Source of the DNA: Pisolithus tinctorius
Lineage: Eukaryota; Basidiomycota; Agaricomycetes; Boletales; Pisolithaceae
Direction of reading: 5' to 3'
Length of the DNA stretch: 64,000 nucleotides
Assembly: GCA_024663395.1 (NCBI GenBank)
Contig: JANFAH010000016.1
Location: forward strand, 372,001 to 436,000
Shown here: one piece after another, positions 1 through 11,586 of the stretch
Numbering within the stretch: position 1 is the first letter of the stretch
Layout: each line of letters begins with the position of its first letter
Made by a program: the position numbers and the translations under genes
Notes under the pieces: generated by a model
Seen by the model: the letters and a program-made list of their open reading frames with translations, nothing else
Database searches by the model: none
What the model was told of the DNA's origin: nothing

Positions 1-1500
1 CCTCCATGGTTAAGGATTCTGTGGCCTTAGCTAGGCCTGTGAAGGCATGATGAGCTCATTTGAGGCAGTAGAGGCCTTTCTGCATCAGAATTTCAGCTAC
101 TTTCTTTTTCTGAGCATTGAAAATTTGACGATGCTTGTCTTGGAATAATGCTACATACCCAGTGACATCAAGTTTGCTAACAGAAATGAGTGTGATTCCC
201 ATCTTGGGAGCATAGAGTACATCCTTAAGTCAAATGTGGGTTTGTGCAGTGCCATTTGGGAGTGAGATTGCAAAGGTCACCTTTCCTGTTGGCATGGAAG
301 GTGTGATTGTCAGCAGCAGTGATAGGTTTGGGAATGATTGGCTTATAGTTGAGGAATTTGCTGCAGTAGGAGGACATATGACATGAAGCACCTGAGTCAA
401 ACAGGATGGTCTCCTCTGTGGAATTTAGGCTTTCACCTGCAAGCAGAGCATGATCAAAGGTGTACATGTATGCATCTTCTTCATCAATAATGATGTCCTG
501 GGGGTTTGGAATTTCTTCCTCTGCAATTTCCATGAACCAATCGTTGTCCTGCAGGTGTGCTAGCCAGACTCCATCGGGTTTGGAGTCAGCACTGGTCTGT
601 GCACTCGAGCTGGCTGTTGTGCTGGCCACAGTGGCCACTTTTCTGGAGCCTTTTTCCTTCTTTTTCCCTTTGCCTTTGTTCTGGAACCACTTGGGTGCTT
701 GCCCAGCTTTTCCACCACCCTCTTCCCAACATTGGTCTCTGCCATGACCTTTCTTTCCACAATTTTCACAAGTAGACTTCTTTCCATCCTTCACTGAGTA
801 AGCTGTGTCTTCAGAATTTCTGGAGTTGCCTTTCTTTGTCCATGTTTGGTGCCTATCATATTCATCAGAAATTACTTTGATTATGAAGTCTGGAGATAGG
901 TCCTTTTGCATGACCAGGGCTGAAGACATCATAGCTGAGAGGTTGGAGTCATACGAAGTGGGAAGTGAACTGAGAATGATTGCTGCAAAGTCATTGTCTG
1001 TGATAGACTGTCCAAGTGCAGCAAGTTGTTCATGCAGTGCATGCATCTTGTCAAAGTGAGCATGGACATCACCTTTTTCTGCACAGTGGGATTCTTGGAG
1101 TTTTCTCCAGAGATTGATTGTGACAATGTGAGAGTGGTTTTGGAAAAGGTCAGTGAGGACACCCCACACACTCTTTTCAGTCTCTTCCTTCAGGACTCAA
1201 AGGAATAGGGATTCTGGGAGTGACACAGCAATCACTTGCTTGATGTATGTATCCATCATCCTTTGCCCATTGCTGAAGTTTTTCTGGGTACTTGCTAACA
1301 AGTTTTTGCTCCATGGCTGTGAGCTTCCAGGAGGAGTCTTTTCCTGCTGAAGGGTCCTCTGGTTTTGCATCCAAGCCAGTCAGGTGTCCAATCAGCCCTT
1401 TCAAACTGACAGCCCATTCAACCCAAGCCTTGTAGTATAGCCAGTTGCTTCCATCCACATTTAGGGTTGGGACTTGTGAGGAATGATCATCTTTCACCAT
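1..1500 (-). pseudogene. Copia-1 gag-pol, 5' part, degenerate
   Basis: Ty1/Copia polyprotein remnant running off the left edge of the window. The Gag start codon is at 1500 and the first block reaches 1177; after a frameshift the Gag body runs 1169 to about 225. It has a lysine-rich stretch and a CCHC zinc knuckle (CENCGKKGHGRDQC, CX2CX4HX4C, about 739-780). The aspartic protease motif DSGASCHM follows (about 375-405). After another frameshift, 218-40 encodes the Copia GAG_pre-integrase start (VLYAPKMGITLISVSKL), ending at a stop near 48. Order, the knuckle-protease spacing and the adjacent LTR and primer site agree with Copia. Frameshifts and stops mean it is dead. Integrase and RT would lie outside the window. 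Confidence 0.9.
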
Positions 1501-1549
1501 AGTGGGTAGTGTTGCTGTGTAATAACTCTTTCAGAATTAGAGCACAAGA

Positions 1550-1564
1550 GTGGGGCTCATAACC
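1550..1564 (-). other. Primer binding site of Copia-1 (half tRNA-iMet type)
   Basis: Directly inside the LTR the minus strand reads GGTTATGAGCCCCAC. The core GGTTATGAGCCC is the complement of the anticodon stem-loop of initiator tRNA-Met (GGGCTCATAACC), the internal primer site known from Drosophila copia. The same sequence follows the LTRs at 41765 and 56886, and a slightly altered version precedes 58974. Confidence 0.75.
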
Positions 1565-1856
1565 TAATGAAGTTATGAGTATCTCAGTGTACAAAGTAGT
1601 CACTATATTGGTACCTAATGAAGTTATGAGTATCTACACTATGTCAGTACCAAGTAAATGAATGTAAGTATAGGTATGCTCACCTCAGTGTACAAAGTAG
1701 TCACTGAGGTGGAAAAGAATGGTGCAGAAAATTTATAGTACCATAATTAGTAAGCATGGTGACATCGGAATTTAATTCCGAGGGCCAGGGGGAAACTCCA
1801 AGCCCTCTGGGCGAAACTCCAAGAGGTTACCATAATTCCAGAATGCATTCTCAACA
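1565..1856 (-). repeat. Copia-1 5' LTR (292 bp)
   Basis: On the minus strand it begins TGTTGAGAATGC and ends CTTCATTA, next to the primer site at 1550-1564. It is the same length as, and closely similar to, the solo LTR at 3437-3728. This shows it is the upstream LTR of the minus-strand Copia-1. Its partner 3' LTR is outside the window. Confidence 0.88.
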
Positions 1857-1933
1857 TCCTGCAATCCCAATATCACACCCCTGCTCTCTCAACCTGCCAT
1901 TCTGGACCCCATACCCATCACTATTGCACTCTT

Positions 1934-4900
1934 GTGATCTGTACTCAATGTGTGGTGATGTTGCTTGGTGTGTACATATGCCATCTGAATGCCCTCCTGA
2001 CACCATGCCCATCACCCATCATTCTTGATGGATATCCATTGCCATGTGGCTCGTATTATCTCCATTTATGCCTGTTGCTTGCTTACTGCTCACTTGTACT
2101 GTATGAATTTGTCTTACTACTTGTATTTAGTGTGGGCAACATCTCAAACAGACACAAGCCATTTGTGGCTCATCAGCTGCCCCACTATGCTGTGTGTCAC
2201 CTTCATGACTGTACATTGCATCCTGAGCCTGTTCACATGCAGGCATGGAGGGAGTATCATGAATCATATTCACCAGTCAAGGGAAGTAGCAGAGCCACAC
2301 TCAACATGACAGCACACCTGGGCCAAGCTGGCCATATGATGCAGTCAATTCCATTTACTGCAGCTCCTGGGTCAGCACCTCAGCTTCTACCAGCCAGTTT
2401 CCCATCATCATCAGCTATGATGGGGGGTTCACCACTGTTGGTGCCTGGTCCTTCCACATCAGCATCATCATCAGCCCTCCTTCAGATTCCAACCATATCT
2501 CCCATGAGTTCCATCCCCCCTAGCCCAGTACTCTCTGAACTTTCATGGGGATCTCATCAGTCAAAGCATTTCAGGCTCACCCAGAGTGGCCTCTACCAAA
2601 CCACTTCACTCCCACTACCTGTGGTGTCACCCACAATATCTTCTGACCCATCTTTCCATTCACCTATTGGAGTTTCCTGGACCCCTGCTGACCAGGCTGA
2701 CTGGGAGAGGCTGCTTGCAAGGTTTACTGCTAGTGCAGGATTACCATTGCAGTGGGTGGAGAACCATGAATGGAAGGTTATTTGTGATTAATTTCTTCCA
2801 CATGCAAAAAATCCATCCCCCAAGGTCCTTACTCAGTACATTTTGCCTGATGTTCTGTGGGACTCAAGACAGCAGCACAAAACAAGTGTAGAGGCCTTGA
2901 AGTTACCCTACAGTGTGATGGGTGGACCAGTGAGAACAGTCATCATCTGATTGGCTTCACGATTACTGCACAGCAAAAGGTGAGTCATGTCTACACCAAA
3001 CATACTATATCCTCACAAGCATTTAATAGTTATACACTGTCTGAGTCCATGATGGATCAAAGGACTTATGAACAGCTGAAGAACTTCTCCACCAAATCCT
3101 AATGACTATTGGTATAGTTGAGGCTGAATGGGGTGCAACTGTCATTGCCTGTACTACAGATGCCTCTGGGGAGTCAAAAAAGGCTTGTTGCCTCCTCTGA
3201 GAAAAGTTCCCACAGATCATCACTCCAGATTGCTTTGCTCATCAGGTAGGAATATTTCCTCATTCATTTCTGTTGACTTTAAATTTAATTAATATCAATC
3301 AGTGGAACCTTATTGTTGGAGACCTTTTCAAAGCCAAGGATGACTATACTGTCTATGGAGACATGGCACAGGATCTCATCACATGGTTGCATAGTAAGAC
3401 ACATGTTCTTGCCCTCCTTTGGGAGATCCAGACAGTTAATGAAGGTATGAGTATCTCAGTGTACAAAGTAATCACTTTATTAGTACCTAATGAAGGTATG
3501 AGTATCTACACTACATCAGTACTGAGTAAATGAATGTAAGTATAAGTATGCTCACCTCAGTGTACAAAGTAATCACTGAGGTGGAAAAGAACAGTGTGGA
3601 AAATTTATAGTACCATAATTAGTAAGCGTAGTGACATCGGAATTTAATTCTGAGGGTTGGGGAGAAATTCCGAGCCCTCTGGGTGAAACTCTGAGACACT
3701 ACTGTAATTCCGGATCGCATTCTCAACAACAGTGACATATGATAAAACACTGGCAATACTTAGGCCAGTTCTGACATGCTGGACATCCCACTTCCTTGAA
3801 TACCAATGACTCTTGGAAGTTCATCCAGCATTGGAGATCCTTATTGCAAAACATGAGGATACAATACTTTCCATGGGAGATAGGAGATCACAAGGGAATA
3901 CATTTACTGCTATTGCCACAATCAAGGATGCAACCTTTTGGCATGCAATGGCAAGGTATGGAAATACATATATGCAGATTTCTTTATTAATTAGGACTGA
4001 ACTTATGTGCAGGTGGAAAAATCTACTTGAGCCAATTGCAATCATGACAAACATGCATCAGGCTACCCATGCCAGACCTGAGCATGTTGTGTTATCTCTT
4101 GGATTTCTATATTTCAAGTACTCCCAGCTCACAGATACAGCTGATAGTACTGCTTGTAAAGCAGTCATAGAAAGTGCAGAGTGACATTGGGGTCAGTGTG
4201 ACCAGGAGGTCTTCATTGCTGCTGTGGTTGTCAACCCATTTTACAAAACTTCCCCATTCAAGAAGATTGCACTGACAACCTGAGCTGGAATTGCAGCATT
4301 GTTTTGTCACTTGTGGCTTCGCTTTCATCGTGGAGAGGGTCCAGTGGAACTTTTCAGACTTGGACCATTATCTGGGATGCTTTGGTGATTTTGCATTCAT
4401 GGAGGTCTTCAAAAATTCATTGCTAGCTCGTGCTCAACAGATGGTAAGCAAGCCCAAAACTGTGTGGTTGAAAACTTATCTCATGTCAATGCTAGCATAC
4501 TCCAGTTGATGCCCTGGAAGTGTGGAATGGGTCATCACATCCTGGTGCTGATCTTCAACAACTGCACAGGATTGCAAAGTGACTGTTATCCCTCTGTCCA
4601 AACTCAGCATCCTGTGAACAGCTCTTCAGCATGTTTGGGGGGATCCTGACAAAATAGCAGAATCATTTATCAACTGAAAACCTCACTGCCCTTGCTGAAC
4701 TCAAGATGTATGTACAGGAAGAACATGCACATGATCAAGTTGTCAAGAAGTGGCTCAAATGTCAGTATGCTGAAGAACCTACAGGAGCCAGCACAGCAGG
4801 AGAATCACCACCCACTCTCAGAGGAAGTGGAGAAGGTCCCCTGTCAGCTGTGAACAGGGAAGGAATTCAGCAGGCTGCTGCTGTTCTCATTCAGGGAGTT

Positions 4901-5128
4901 GAGGAGGAGGAAATGGAGTCCTCATCAATGGAGAGTCCCACTACTAATGAACAGCAATTCACCAAAATACCAATTGAAGCACTTTTGGATTACTCTCAAG
5001 CAGAATCTTGGCTTGGGCCATTTTATGAAGTGGCCCTTAGAGGCTTAGATGATGATCTTGAGCTTTACCAACTGCTTGATCTTGATGCAGAAGGTGAAGA
5101 TGACCCTGATCATGTTTTCATTGGGTAG
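1934..5128 (+). pseudogene. hAT-family transposase, decayed and split by a solo LTR
   Basis: Remains of an intron-containing fungal hAT transposase with a DUF659-like core. In order: a Ser/Pro-rich N-terminal part (2280-2600); WTPADQADWERLLARF and FLPHAKNPSPKVLTQYILP (2680-2860); CDGWTSENSHHLIGFTIT (2900-2975), then a GT donor at 2982; IITPDCFAHQ (about 3215-3246), the usual Cys/His stretch before an intron; WNLIVGDLFKA to LLWEIQ (3302-3430). The solo LTR 3437-3728 follows, and the frame resumes with hAT middle-region blocks (3800-4184). A hAT dimerisation-type end (VDALEVWNG, then LSTENLTALAEL, about 4508-4705) and an acidic tail to 5128 finish it. Frameshifts and TGA codons show it is dead. 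Confidence 0.8.
3437..3728 (-). repeat. Solo LTR of the Copia-1 family with 5-bp TSD ACAGT
   Basis: 292 bp, homologous along its whole length to 1565-1856, with the same ends (TAATGAAG on plus, CTCAACA at the other end). It is flanked by perfect ACAGT copies at 3432-3436 and 3729-3733. It interrupts the hAT transposase. No internal retroelement sequence is present, so it is a solo LTR left by LTR-LTR recombination. Confidence 0.92.
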
Positions 5129-5682
5129 ATTTTCTTTCTCTTTACCACAGTAGTGTCTTTTCTTTTGTCATATCTCCACACTCAAGTCTACACTGTACAA
5201 GTCCTGCTGTGCAGGTTCTAATTATCTAATATATTCATGTGCACTTGAGTCATGACTTCTGGCACTGCAAATGTTCAGTTCACTTGTGTTCATGGGAAAG
5301 TTTACTGGTGAATGTGCAGTGACTGCGATGAATGTTCCCTGACCAGCAGAACACTGGACTACAGTGCTGACTAGTGTTGCCATCAAAGTGAAGTGGCTTT
5401 GAGGTGGGGCTCACTTCAGTTCAAAATTTGACTAGTTTGGTGTGGTTCAAAGATTTGAAGTCAAACTGTTGGATTGAACTCTTTTTGAACTGACCAATAA
5501 TATGTGGACTCAGATGAAGGACTGTCTTATTAGTGTATGCATGTGCATGAGTACATGTTTTACAATCTGTGCAGTAGAAAGTTTGTCTTCCTCTTTGCTC
5601 TGCAGCAGGTTCACTGACATGAAAGTAATTGAGTTTGCCATCAACTGGCTCCACCCTGTCTTCCCCATAAAAACTGAAAAGG
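5129..5682. other. No gene recognised
   Basis: Downstream flank of the hAT remnant. Only short random-looking ORFs. A hAT terminal inverted repeat could lie here but I could not identify one. Confidence 0.5.
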
Positions 5683-5885
5683 TGTCATAGCTGTGCCTTG
5701 ACCCCAGCTGGACTTACACTCACTCAGTCTGGCCTTGGCCTCACCAAACCTCTACCTCCAGATGGTCTAGCATAGATAGCACTGCAAAGCAGGTGCTATT
5801 ATGAAGTGTCATTTTGGTTGAGCCCAGCCCAGCCTCATACCCAGTCCACCCTTGTCTCTGTCCTGGTCTCTGGTCACCTTTGTTC
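5683..5885 (+). repeat. LTR-C fragment (5' part)
   Basis: Starts TGTCATAGCTGTGCC and follows the complete LTR-C at 12774-13299 for about 200 bp (CACTCAGTCTGGCC, GGCACTGC-like and CTGTCCTGGTCTC blocks), then the similarity stops. No matching 3' end or target duplication, so it is truncated. Confidence 0.65.
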
Positions 5886-6539
5886 CAGGATGTGGAGCAG
5901 TCCTGGTCTGTCTTCATCTTCTGTTATGCCAGATCATACCAGTCCAAAAGTCTAGAAAACTGTGGGAGGGTGCACAATTTCCTCTTTTCAAATGGTTGCT
6001 TAATCTCATATTGTGTTCACAAATTTCATTGCACAATGTTTACTGCCTTACAATGTTCTGATGTCATATTTTGTGTTCATTGTTTTACCATCATTGCATA
6101 GCACCCTGCAATCACAACCATGTCTTTGTTGGGTGTGCTTACTTTGCAGGTCATTGTCAATGTGGATGACCAATGTACATCCATCAGTTATCTTAGTCTG
6201 AGGGAGAATTATGCTTTTTCAGGGGTTGCTCAGAAAGATCTCAGTTGCAGCAGACATTTCAGCAATGGCAGGACAATGGTTGCAGTTCCAAGTTTGTTGA
6301 AGGAATTTATCAAACAGTTCCAGTTTTTAACATGAGTTGATTTGTTGGCTATCTGTGATCAGCATTGTATCCAAGTTTCTACTCATCTCCCTTTGCAGGG
6401 GTTTCAAGACCTTCTTCATGTTCATGCTTGTACAGCACATTGTTGTTCAGCTCCATTTCTTTTTCAGCAGTTGCAATGCCATCATTGGACTTCCTTGGCT
6501 GTGCAGAAATCTCCCCTGGGGCTTGTGGAGAAATACATT
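5886..6539. other. No gene recognised; possible decayed upstream part of the Helitron gene
   Basis: Short ORFs on both strands without recognisable motifs. Since a Helitron N-terminal region starts directly after it on the plus strand, this may hold decayed leader or first exons. Confidence 0.35.
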
Positions 6540-7146
6540 GAGAAGGGTCATGAAAGAAATTGTCATGGTATGAAGCAGATACACGAGCATCAATGGGCTG
6601 AAAAGAGGCATGAACAGCTAGAGGATGCAGTCAAGTATGAACAGCTTTTCCCTCTGCATCAGAGTTTTGATGAGAAGGTAGCTGTTATAAAGGAATGGCA
6701 ACAGCATATGGATCCATCTAAACTGATGCAAGCCATGTGTGCTGTTTGTGGGCAGTTGAGATTCAATTGTGAATTGCAGGACATTTACCCAATGGAAGAG
6801 ATGTTGATCCTCCTATGAAACAATATCTTGCCACAAAAAGTATTGCCTTGAAGTTATGCCATTGATATTTACCATGGCATGATCCTATCTCCAAAGGGGA
6901 TGTGAAGATTGGATGTAATTTCTGTGATTTGTATGTGTGAGCAATGTCATTGCAGTTTGCTAGGAAAGTCACCTTCTCAACCATCAGATGCTCTTGCTAA
7001 TTTTCAGTATTATGCATGCAGTGAATTGCCTGTGGAGATAAGAGACACTTTTCGGTTGGCTTCCCCATTTGAAATTGGTGCTTGTCTCTCTGGCATGAGA
7101 GTTCACCATCACACATCATTATCAGGCACAAATGGAGCCCATGTAC
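6540..7146 (+). pseudogene. Helitron-like gene, N-terminal part (interrupted)
   Basis: Decayed N-terminal region of the large Helitron Rep/helicase-type proteins of Agaricomycetes. A basic stretch with RHEQLEDAVKYEQLFPLHQ (about 6610-6665) is followed by CAVCGQLRFNCELQDI (6738-6785), a CxxC block. After a decayed or intronic stretch come PSDALANFQYY and ELPVEIRDTF (6985-7060), the usual LAN/PxEL spacing. The gene is cut at 7146, where the 15.3-kb KDZ element starts, and resumes at 22444. Family assignment is from motif order; the N-terminal section alone would be weaker evidence than the Rep block downstream. Confidence 0.65.
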
Positions 7147-7220
7147 CTAGTTAGGCCATGTGACATGGCCAGTGGAGGTTGACAATTGGTCATGTGACAT
7201 GGGCCAGCAGAGGTCAAGCC
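7147..7220 (+). repeat. Left terminal inverted repeat of the KDZ element
   Basis: Begins CTAGTTAG and holds two near-direct copies of CATGTGACATGGSCCAG (at 7157 and 7191, 34 bp apart), then CAGAGGTCAAGCC. The reverse complement of 22365-22439 matches it with about six substitutions in the aligned core. The paired direct repeats may be transposase binding sites (inference). Confidence 0.8.
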
Positions 7221-8319
7221 ACCCTATGAGTTGTCACCGTAACATAGGGATCAGCTGTGATTATGTTGTCATGTGTCACTCAGGATCAGCTACAATTGTA
7301 TTGTCATGCATGACACCAGAATCGGCTACAATTATATTTTTAGGTGTCACATGGAGAGGCTTCAAATAGAATATCATCATGTCATAGGGACATATATAGC
7401 ATAGCCCAGACTAGATCTGCATTGTGTACATAGGGCAGCCCAACATGACAACACAGTATGTCCAGGGCATACAGCAGCACACAGCAGCAACTCCTGGCAC
7501 ATGGTGGAAACATGATATGCTATTGCACCAAATGCTGGGTGGATTACTGGAGTGGCGAGTACCGGTGGCAAGGACCATCTGAGCATGACTGAGGAAAAAG
7601 TGGCATTTTCTTGCATCTGACAGTGTGGTAAGTGGTAGGCCGGTGAAGATGCAAAAGCATATGGCCACATACACTAGTATGCAACAGCATAGTTTTGCAT
7701 ATAGAGACAGGGTGGGGTAGTGAGGAGATTGCAACATGCATTGCCAGCAGAACTCACTGGCATGACACAGCAGTAGCAGGAAGGGAGCAGTAATCACCAG
7801 TCCAGAGCAGATGCCTGTGGCACTGAGTGGCAGCCAGTGGGATCATGCAGCACAGACAGGAATGGGGTGCCAGCATGGATATGAGGTACTGGCAGGGGGC
7901 AGGTATTGATGGCATCTGGCGGCATACATGGGAAGGGTAGTAGCATGGGTCAGGTGTCACCAGCATCAAGTGGCATAGACAGGAATGGGCAACATTGAGT
8001 GCTATTTGCAGGTGGCATCAGCATGAAGCGGCATAGGCCATGATTGCATGGCCTCAACCTGGGTCAGAGGGTTAAAGCCTTGCAATTGTGCAGGACATAT
8101 GTGGTAAATATCATGCATGATTTGAGGGTGCTGCCAGTGTGCACTAGCTTAGCTGTACCAGTGGATTTATAAATCGCAAGGGCAGTCACCTGGCTGGACT
8201 CAATGGGATGGCACAGGCCAGAGAGACCATATCTGCACCATGTAAAGCAAAAGCAAGCAGGGATGATCATTCTCAAGAATGGCGACAATGAAACAGTAAT
8301 AGTACATTCTATGGACATG
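7221..8319. repeat. Left subterminal region of the KDZ element, noncoding, repetitive
   Basis: No gene recognised. Units such as GATCAGCT-ACAATTGTATTGTCATG recur around 7250-7350. GGCAT/CAGCA-rich degenerate repeats fill 7400-8050 and resemble, in inverted orientation, the right subterminal region (for example CCAGCAGAACTCACTGGCA at 7744 against its inverse near 21355). Confidence 0.55.
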
Positions 8320-10194
8320 TTAATCTACGTCCATCCAATTAGCAGCATCCTGATCATTGGCATCATCTCCACTGGCATCATCGGCAACAGCCCCCAAAGA
8401 GACATAGATGCAGGGTGGGGCTTCTCCTACTCCAGGGGTGGATGAGTATGGAAAGTGGTGGGTGGGCAGCAGAAAAGTAGAAGGGGCTAAAAGCATATCA
8501 CCTGGGAGGCTCTGGAGGATGCTGGTATCGATCACAACCTCCTGGACCATCATAGTGGGTGCAAGGTCAAGGATCCTTGCACCATCAGTGGGAATGACTG
8601 CTTGATGACTCGCAATTGCAAAGCCAACGGTGGAGGGGTGGGAGGGTCCAGGTGCATTGGGTGAGGAGTGTGGCAACAGGTACAAGCGCTGGTGTAAGGC
8701 CTTGACAAGATTGGAAAGCATCTGCAACTCGGTCTGTGTATCAGCAAGGGCCCGTTGGGTATCAGCAAGCTCATGGCAGGTATCTAGGAGATCTTGTGCC
8801 ATCTCCATATGCTGCTGCTGCAATGCTGCAATCTCCTCTTCCATATGCTCCATGGGGGTGGCATTGGGCATCGCTGGGCAGGATGGGGTAGTGAGATGGC
8901 TTTGGGATGTTGCTTCCCCCCAGGATGCTGGGCTTGATGTCTGCTGACCTGACTGCCACCAGGATGGAGTGACGATGACCACTCCATCGAAAACTATGTT
9001 AGGCTCAAATAAGAATAGTGGAATGAAGGAAATGGAGGACTTACTTTGCCTGTGGGAGCTTGGAGTGGCCAAGGTGGTTGCCTTGCCAGCAGCAGGTGTC
9101 ATACCTCTAGTGGCTGCCCACTGCTTGTGGGTCTGCTGCGCAGGAGTGGCAGGTTCCAAGGATATTGTGGCTGATAGCCCTGGTGAAGGGCTTTGAGGAC
9201 AGTGTCAGCTGGGGGGACAGTTGGCTGCGATGGTTTGGGGACATTCCACTGCTCCATCAGGCACCTCAGTTACAGCGCAACTGTGGGGCCACCTTGACTG
9301 TGACCATGCAGCCTTCACTCCAGTGAAGATACTGCACCTGTACTTCCAGCAGCTACACTGCCAACATGCAGAACTGGGCTTGACTGCACATGGCAGGTTT
9401 TTCTCCATGCACCTATCACATCGGTCTTCTTCAGCAACAGGTATATAGCCAGTGGCAGGGGTTGCAAGACCTGCAATCGAGCAGCCACAACTGGCAGATA
9501 CTCCAGCAGTCACTGTCAAAACATCTGCATCACTTGCTGCCACTGACCTTGTATGCTTCTGCAGCCTTCTACTTCTGGGCTGAGTACCTGTAGGAGCAGT
9601 GTGACTGGTTGATCAGCTGTGAGGTTCTTCCAAAGTTTCAGCAGCGGTGGCAGCAGTGTCACTTATCTGAAGTGGTTCCAATGGAACTGCACACCCTTTA
9701 CCCTTATCAACTGGCCAGCCAATCTGGTACCACAGATGGTCTGCGACATCAGCATCCATTGCATCTCTGATCTTGTCAAAGTCTGGCCACTCCTTCACTG
9801 CCATAAGCACAACCGGATCTCTCATAACCATTTCAGTGGCAATGATGTGGGTGGGGATGGTGAATTTTGAGGGCAGTTCCTCTACCAAAGGGTGCACATG
9901 GGTCTGGAATGTTGTAAATATTAGAGGAAAAATAGATTGGCATGCCACGAACCAACTGTTCCCAAATGATGTGCATAGCTCTTTTCCAGTATTGCTTGTT
10001 CCTGTGGTCATGGAGTGTCAAAAGCTCTGCCATGACAATGTCGGCAGCATTAGTGATGGGGGGAGCGGCAGCAGCAGTTTGGGATGTTTCAGCCTGTTGG
10101 GACATTTTTGTGGAAGTGGGGTACTGGTGTGAGAGCAATGCAGTCAAGTGATAGTTGACAATTGCATCAGCAGTGCAGCCACATTTTATATTTT
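8320..10194 (-). pseudogene. Cargo protein with Zn2Cys6-like cluster and coiled coil, decayed
   Basis: Minus-strand gene in several frame-shifted blocks, reading from 10194 down. The N-terminal block (to ~9620) has VVLMAVKEWPDFDKIRDAMD and WYQIGWPVDKGKGCAVP. Next comes a cysteine cluster (about 9330-9430) spaced CX2CX6CX7CX2CX6C (CDRC..C..CWQC..C), which fits the fungal Zn(II)2Cys6 binuclear cluster. Then, 8790-8890, a heptad-like coiled coil (EEIAALQQQHMEMAQDLL). The end is acidic (DDASGDDANDQDAANWMDVD, 8320-8380). Cluster followed by coiled coil is the Gal4-type DNA-binding and dimerisation order; a role in binding element or host DNA is inference. It is broken and its introns are unresolved. 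Confidence 0.5.
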
Positions 10195-10409
10195 CATGAA
10201 CCATTGTGCTGGCATCAACACTGGCTGGTAGACAAACAAGCCCAAATAGCCAAACCCGACATTGTGACACAATTCAACAATATTTCAATCAACTTATCAA
10301 CATTCTACAGATTGCAGAGTATCATGGAGCAAAAGTCAGTAAGGTGGAGGCTGGGCAGTCTGGACACTTGATGTAAGTAGTCATTATAACATAAAACTGT
10401 CAATAACCT

Positions 10410-11364
10410 TTGCCAGTCATCTCCCCATGGAAGAAACCTCAGGTATTGCCAGGTGCCGATGATACAGATATGGCCATTGATGAACCTGAATTTCTACTGT
10501 TCAGAGCGGCCACAAATGCTGCAGCTTGGGGCCATCAGCTAGGATCACCATTGTCCTCCATGCCACTGAATGCCAGCCCTTCCCAGCCATCACTCAGCAT
10601 GCTTGCACCATCTTGGGACTCCCCACCACTTTCGCCAGAGGTGCAGCCATCTGCTGCTGATCAACAATGGGAGTCACGGCAAGGAAGTCATTCCATGCCA
10701 TCCTTGGCTGCCATTGCACCCAGCTGGGATTCACCAACATCTTCCCCGGCAGTCTCACCCCCACCTAGATTGTTGCCAGCAGCTGCACAAATTGCCCAGA
10801 CTGTGCCATCTCCCCTGGAGCATGGATGTATGGATGAGAGGTTAGATGGTGTGGCAGCTGCCAAGCTGCAGCCCATGCTGGCTACATCATGGCAACTATC
10901 TCCACAGCCTACAGCCACCGATGCCACCGCTGGTGAGTGCCATGTCATCTCTTGTTTCTGCCAGTATTAAGTGTATTAGCTCACTTTTCCATGCTCCAAC
11001 GTTTCACCAGTGACTTGGGTATACAAGGAATTCATGATGAAGGGCCAATTACAACATGTAAGTTGTTTATGATATCCCTCACATATATATCAATCATCCA
11101 GCAGTGGAAAAAGCACAGTGGCTTGTGGTTCTTCTTGTGGGACTGGCTGATGAGCACCCACCACATCTTAACACCACCACCGATGGGCCAATTGTTGTGG
11201 CCTACAACCACTACAGCAATATATTGGTGGAATCAAGCATCCGATTTCACCTGTTGCTTGCAAGGAGAGCACAGCTGGCAAGGACTCAGCAATATATACA
11301 AGATTTGATGACCAGTGATTGGGATGGTGAGGATGAATTGGAACTGGATGAGGATTTATTGTAA
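10410..11364 (+). pseudogene. Uncharacterised cargo ORF(s), Ser/Pro-rich then short conserved-looking block
   Basis: Not recognised. 10410-10970 is Ser/Pro/Ala-rich with repeats of the type APSWDSP (three times) and no domain I know. After a gap, 11104-11364 gives a more protein-like block (WLVVLLVGLADEHPPHL, VVAYNHYSNILVESSI, then an acidic end DWDGEDELELDEDLL). The two may be exons of one gene, lying between two minus-strand genes. Low confidence. Confidence 0.35.
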
Positions 11365-11586
11365 TTGTAGCTATTGGTTGTCAAAATCTTGTATCACATT
11401 CCATCGCCATGTAAAATACAAATGCTAACATTGCCTACATTTCTTGGAGGGACTAGGAGTAGGAACATCATCATCAGGCCACTTTGGTGCCTTCTGCACC
11501 TGTTTTGATTGCCACATACCGCTCACATTGTCTATGCCAGTCCAGTGCATGGGTACTAGAATTGAGAGATGAATTCAATCGACAAT

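Noticed and set aside
1934..2280. Secreted or membrane protein from hydrophobic stretch at the start of the hAT region
   Set aside because: The hydrophobic residues arise from CpG-decayed, out-of-frame sequence before the hAT blocks begin. No start context.
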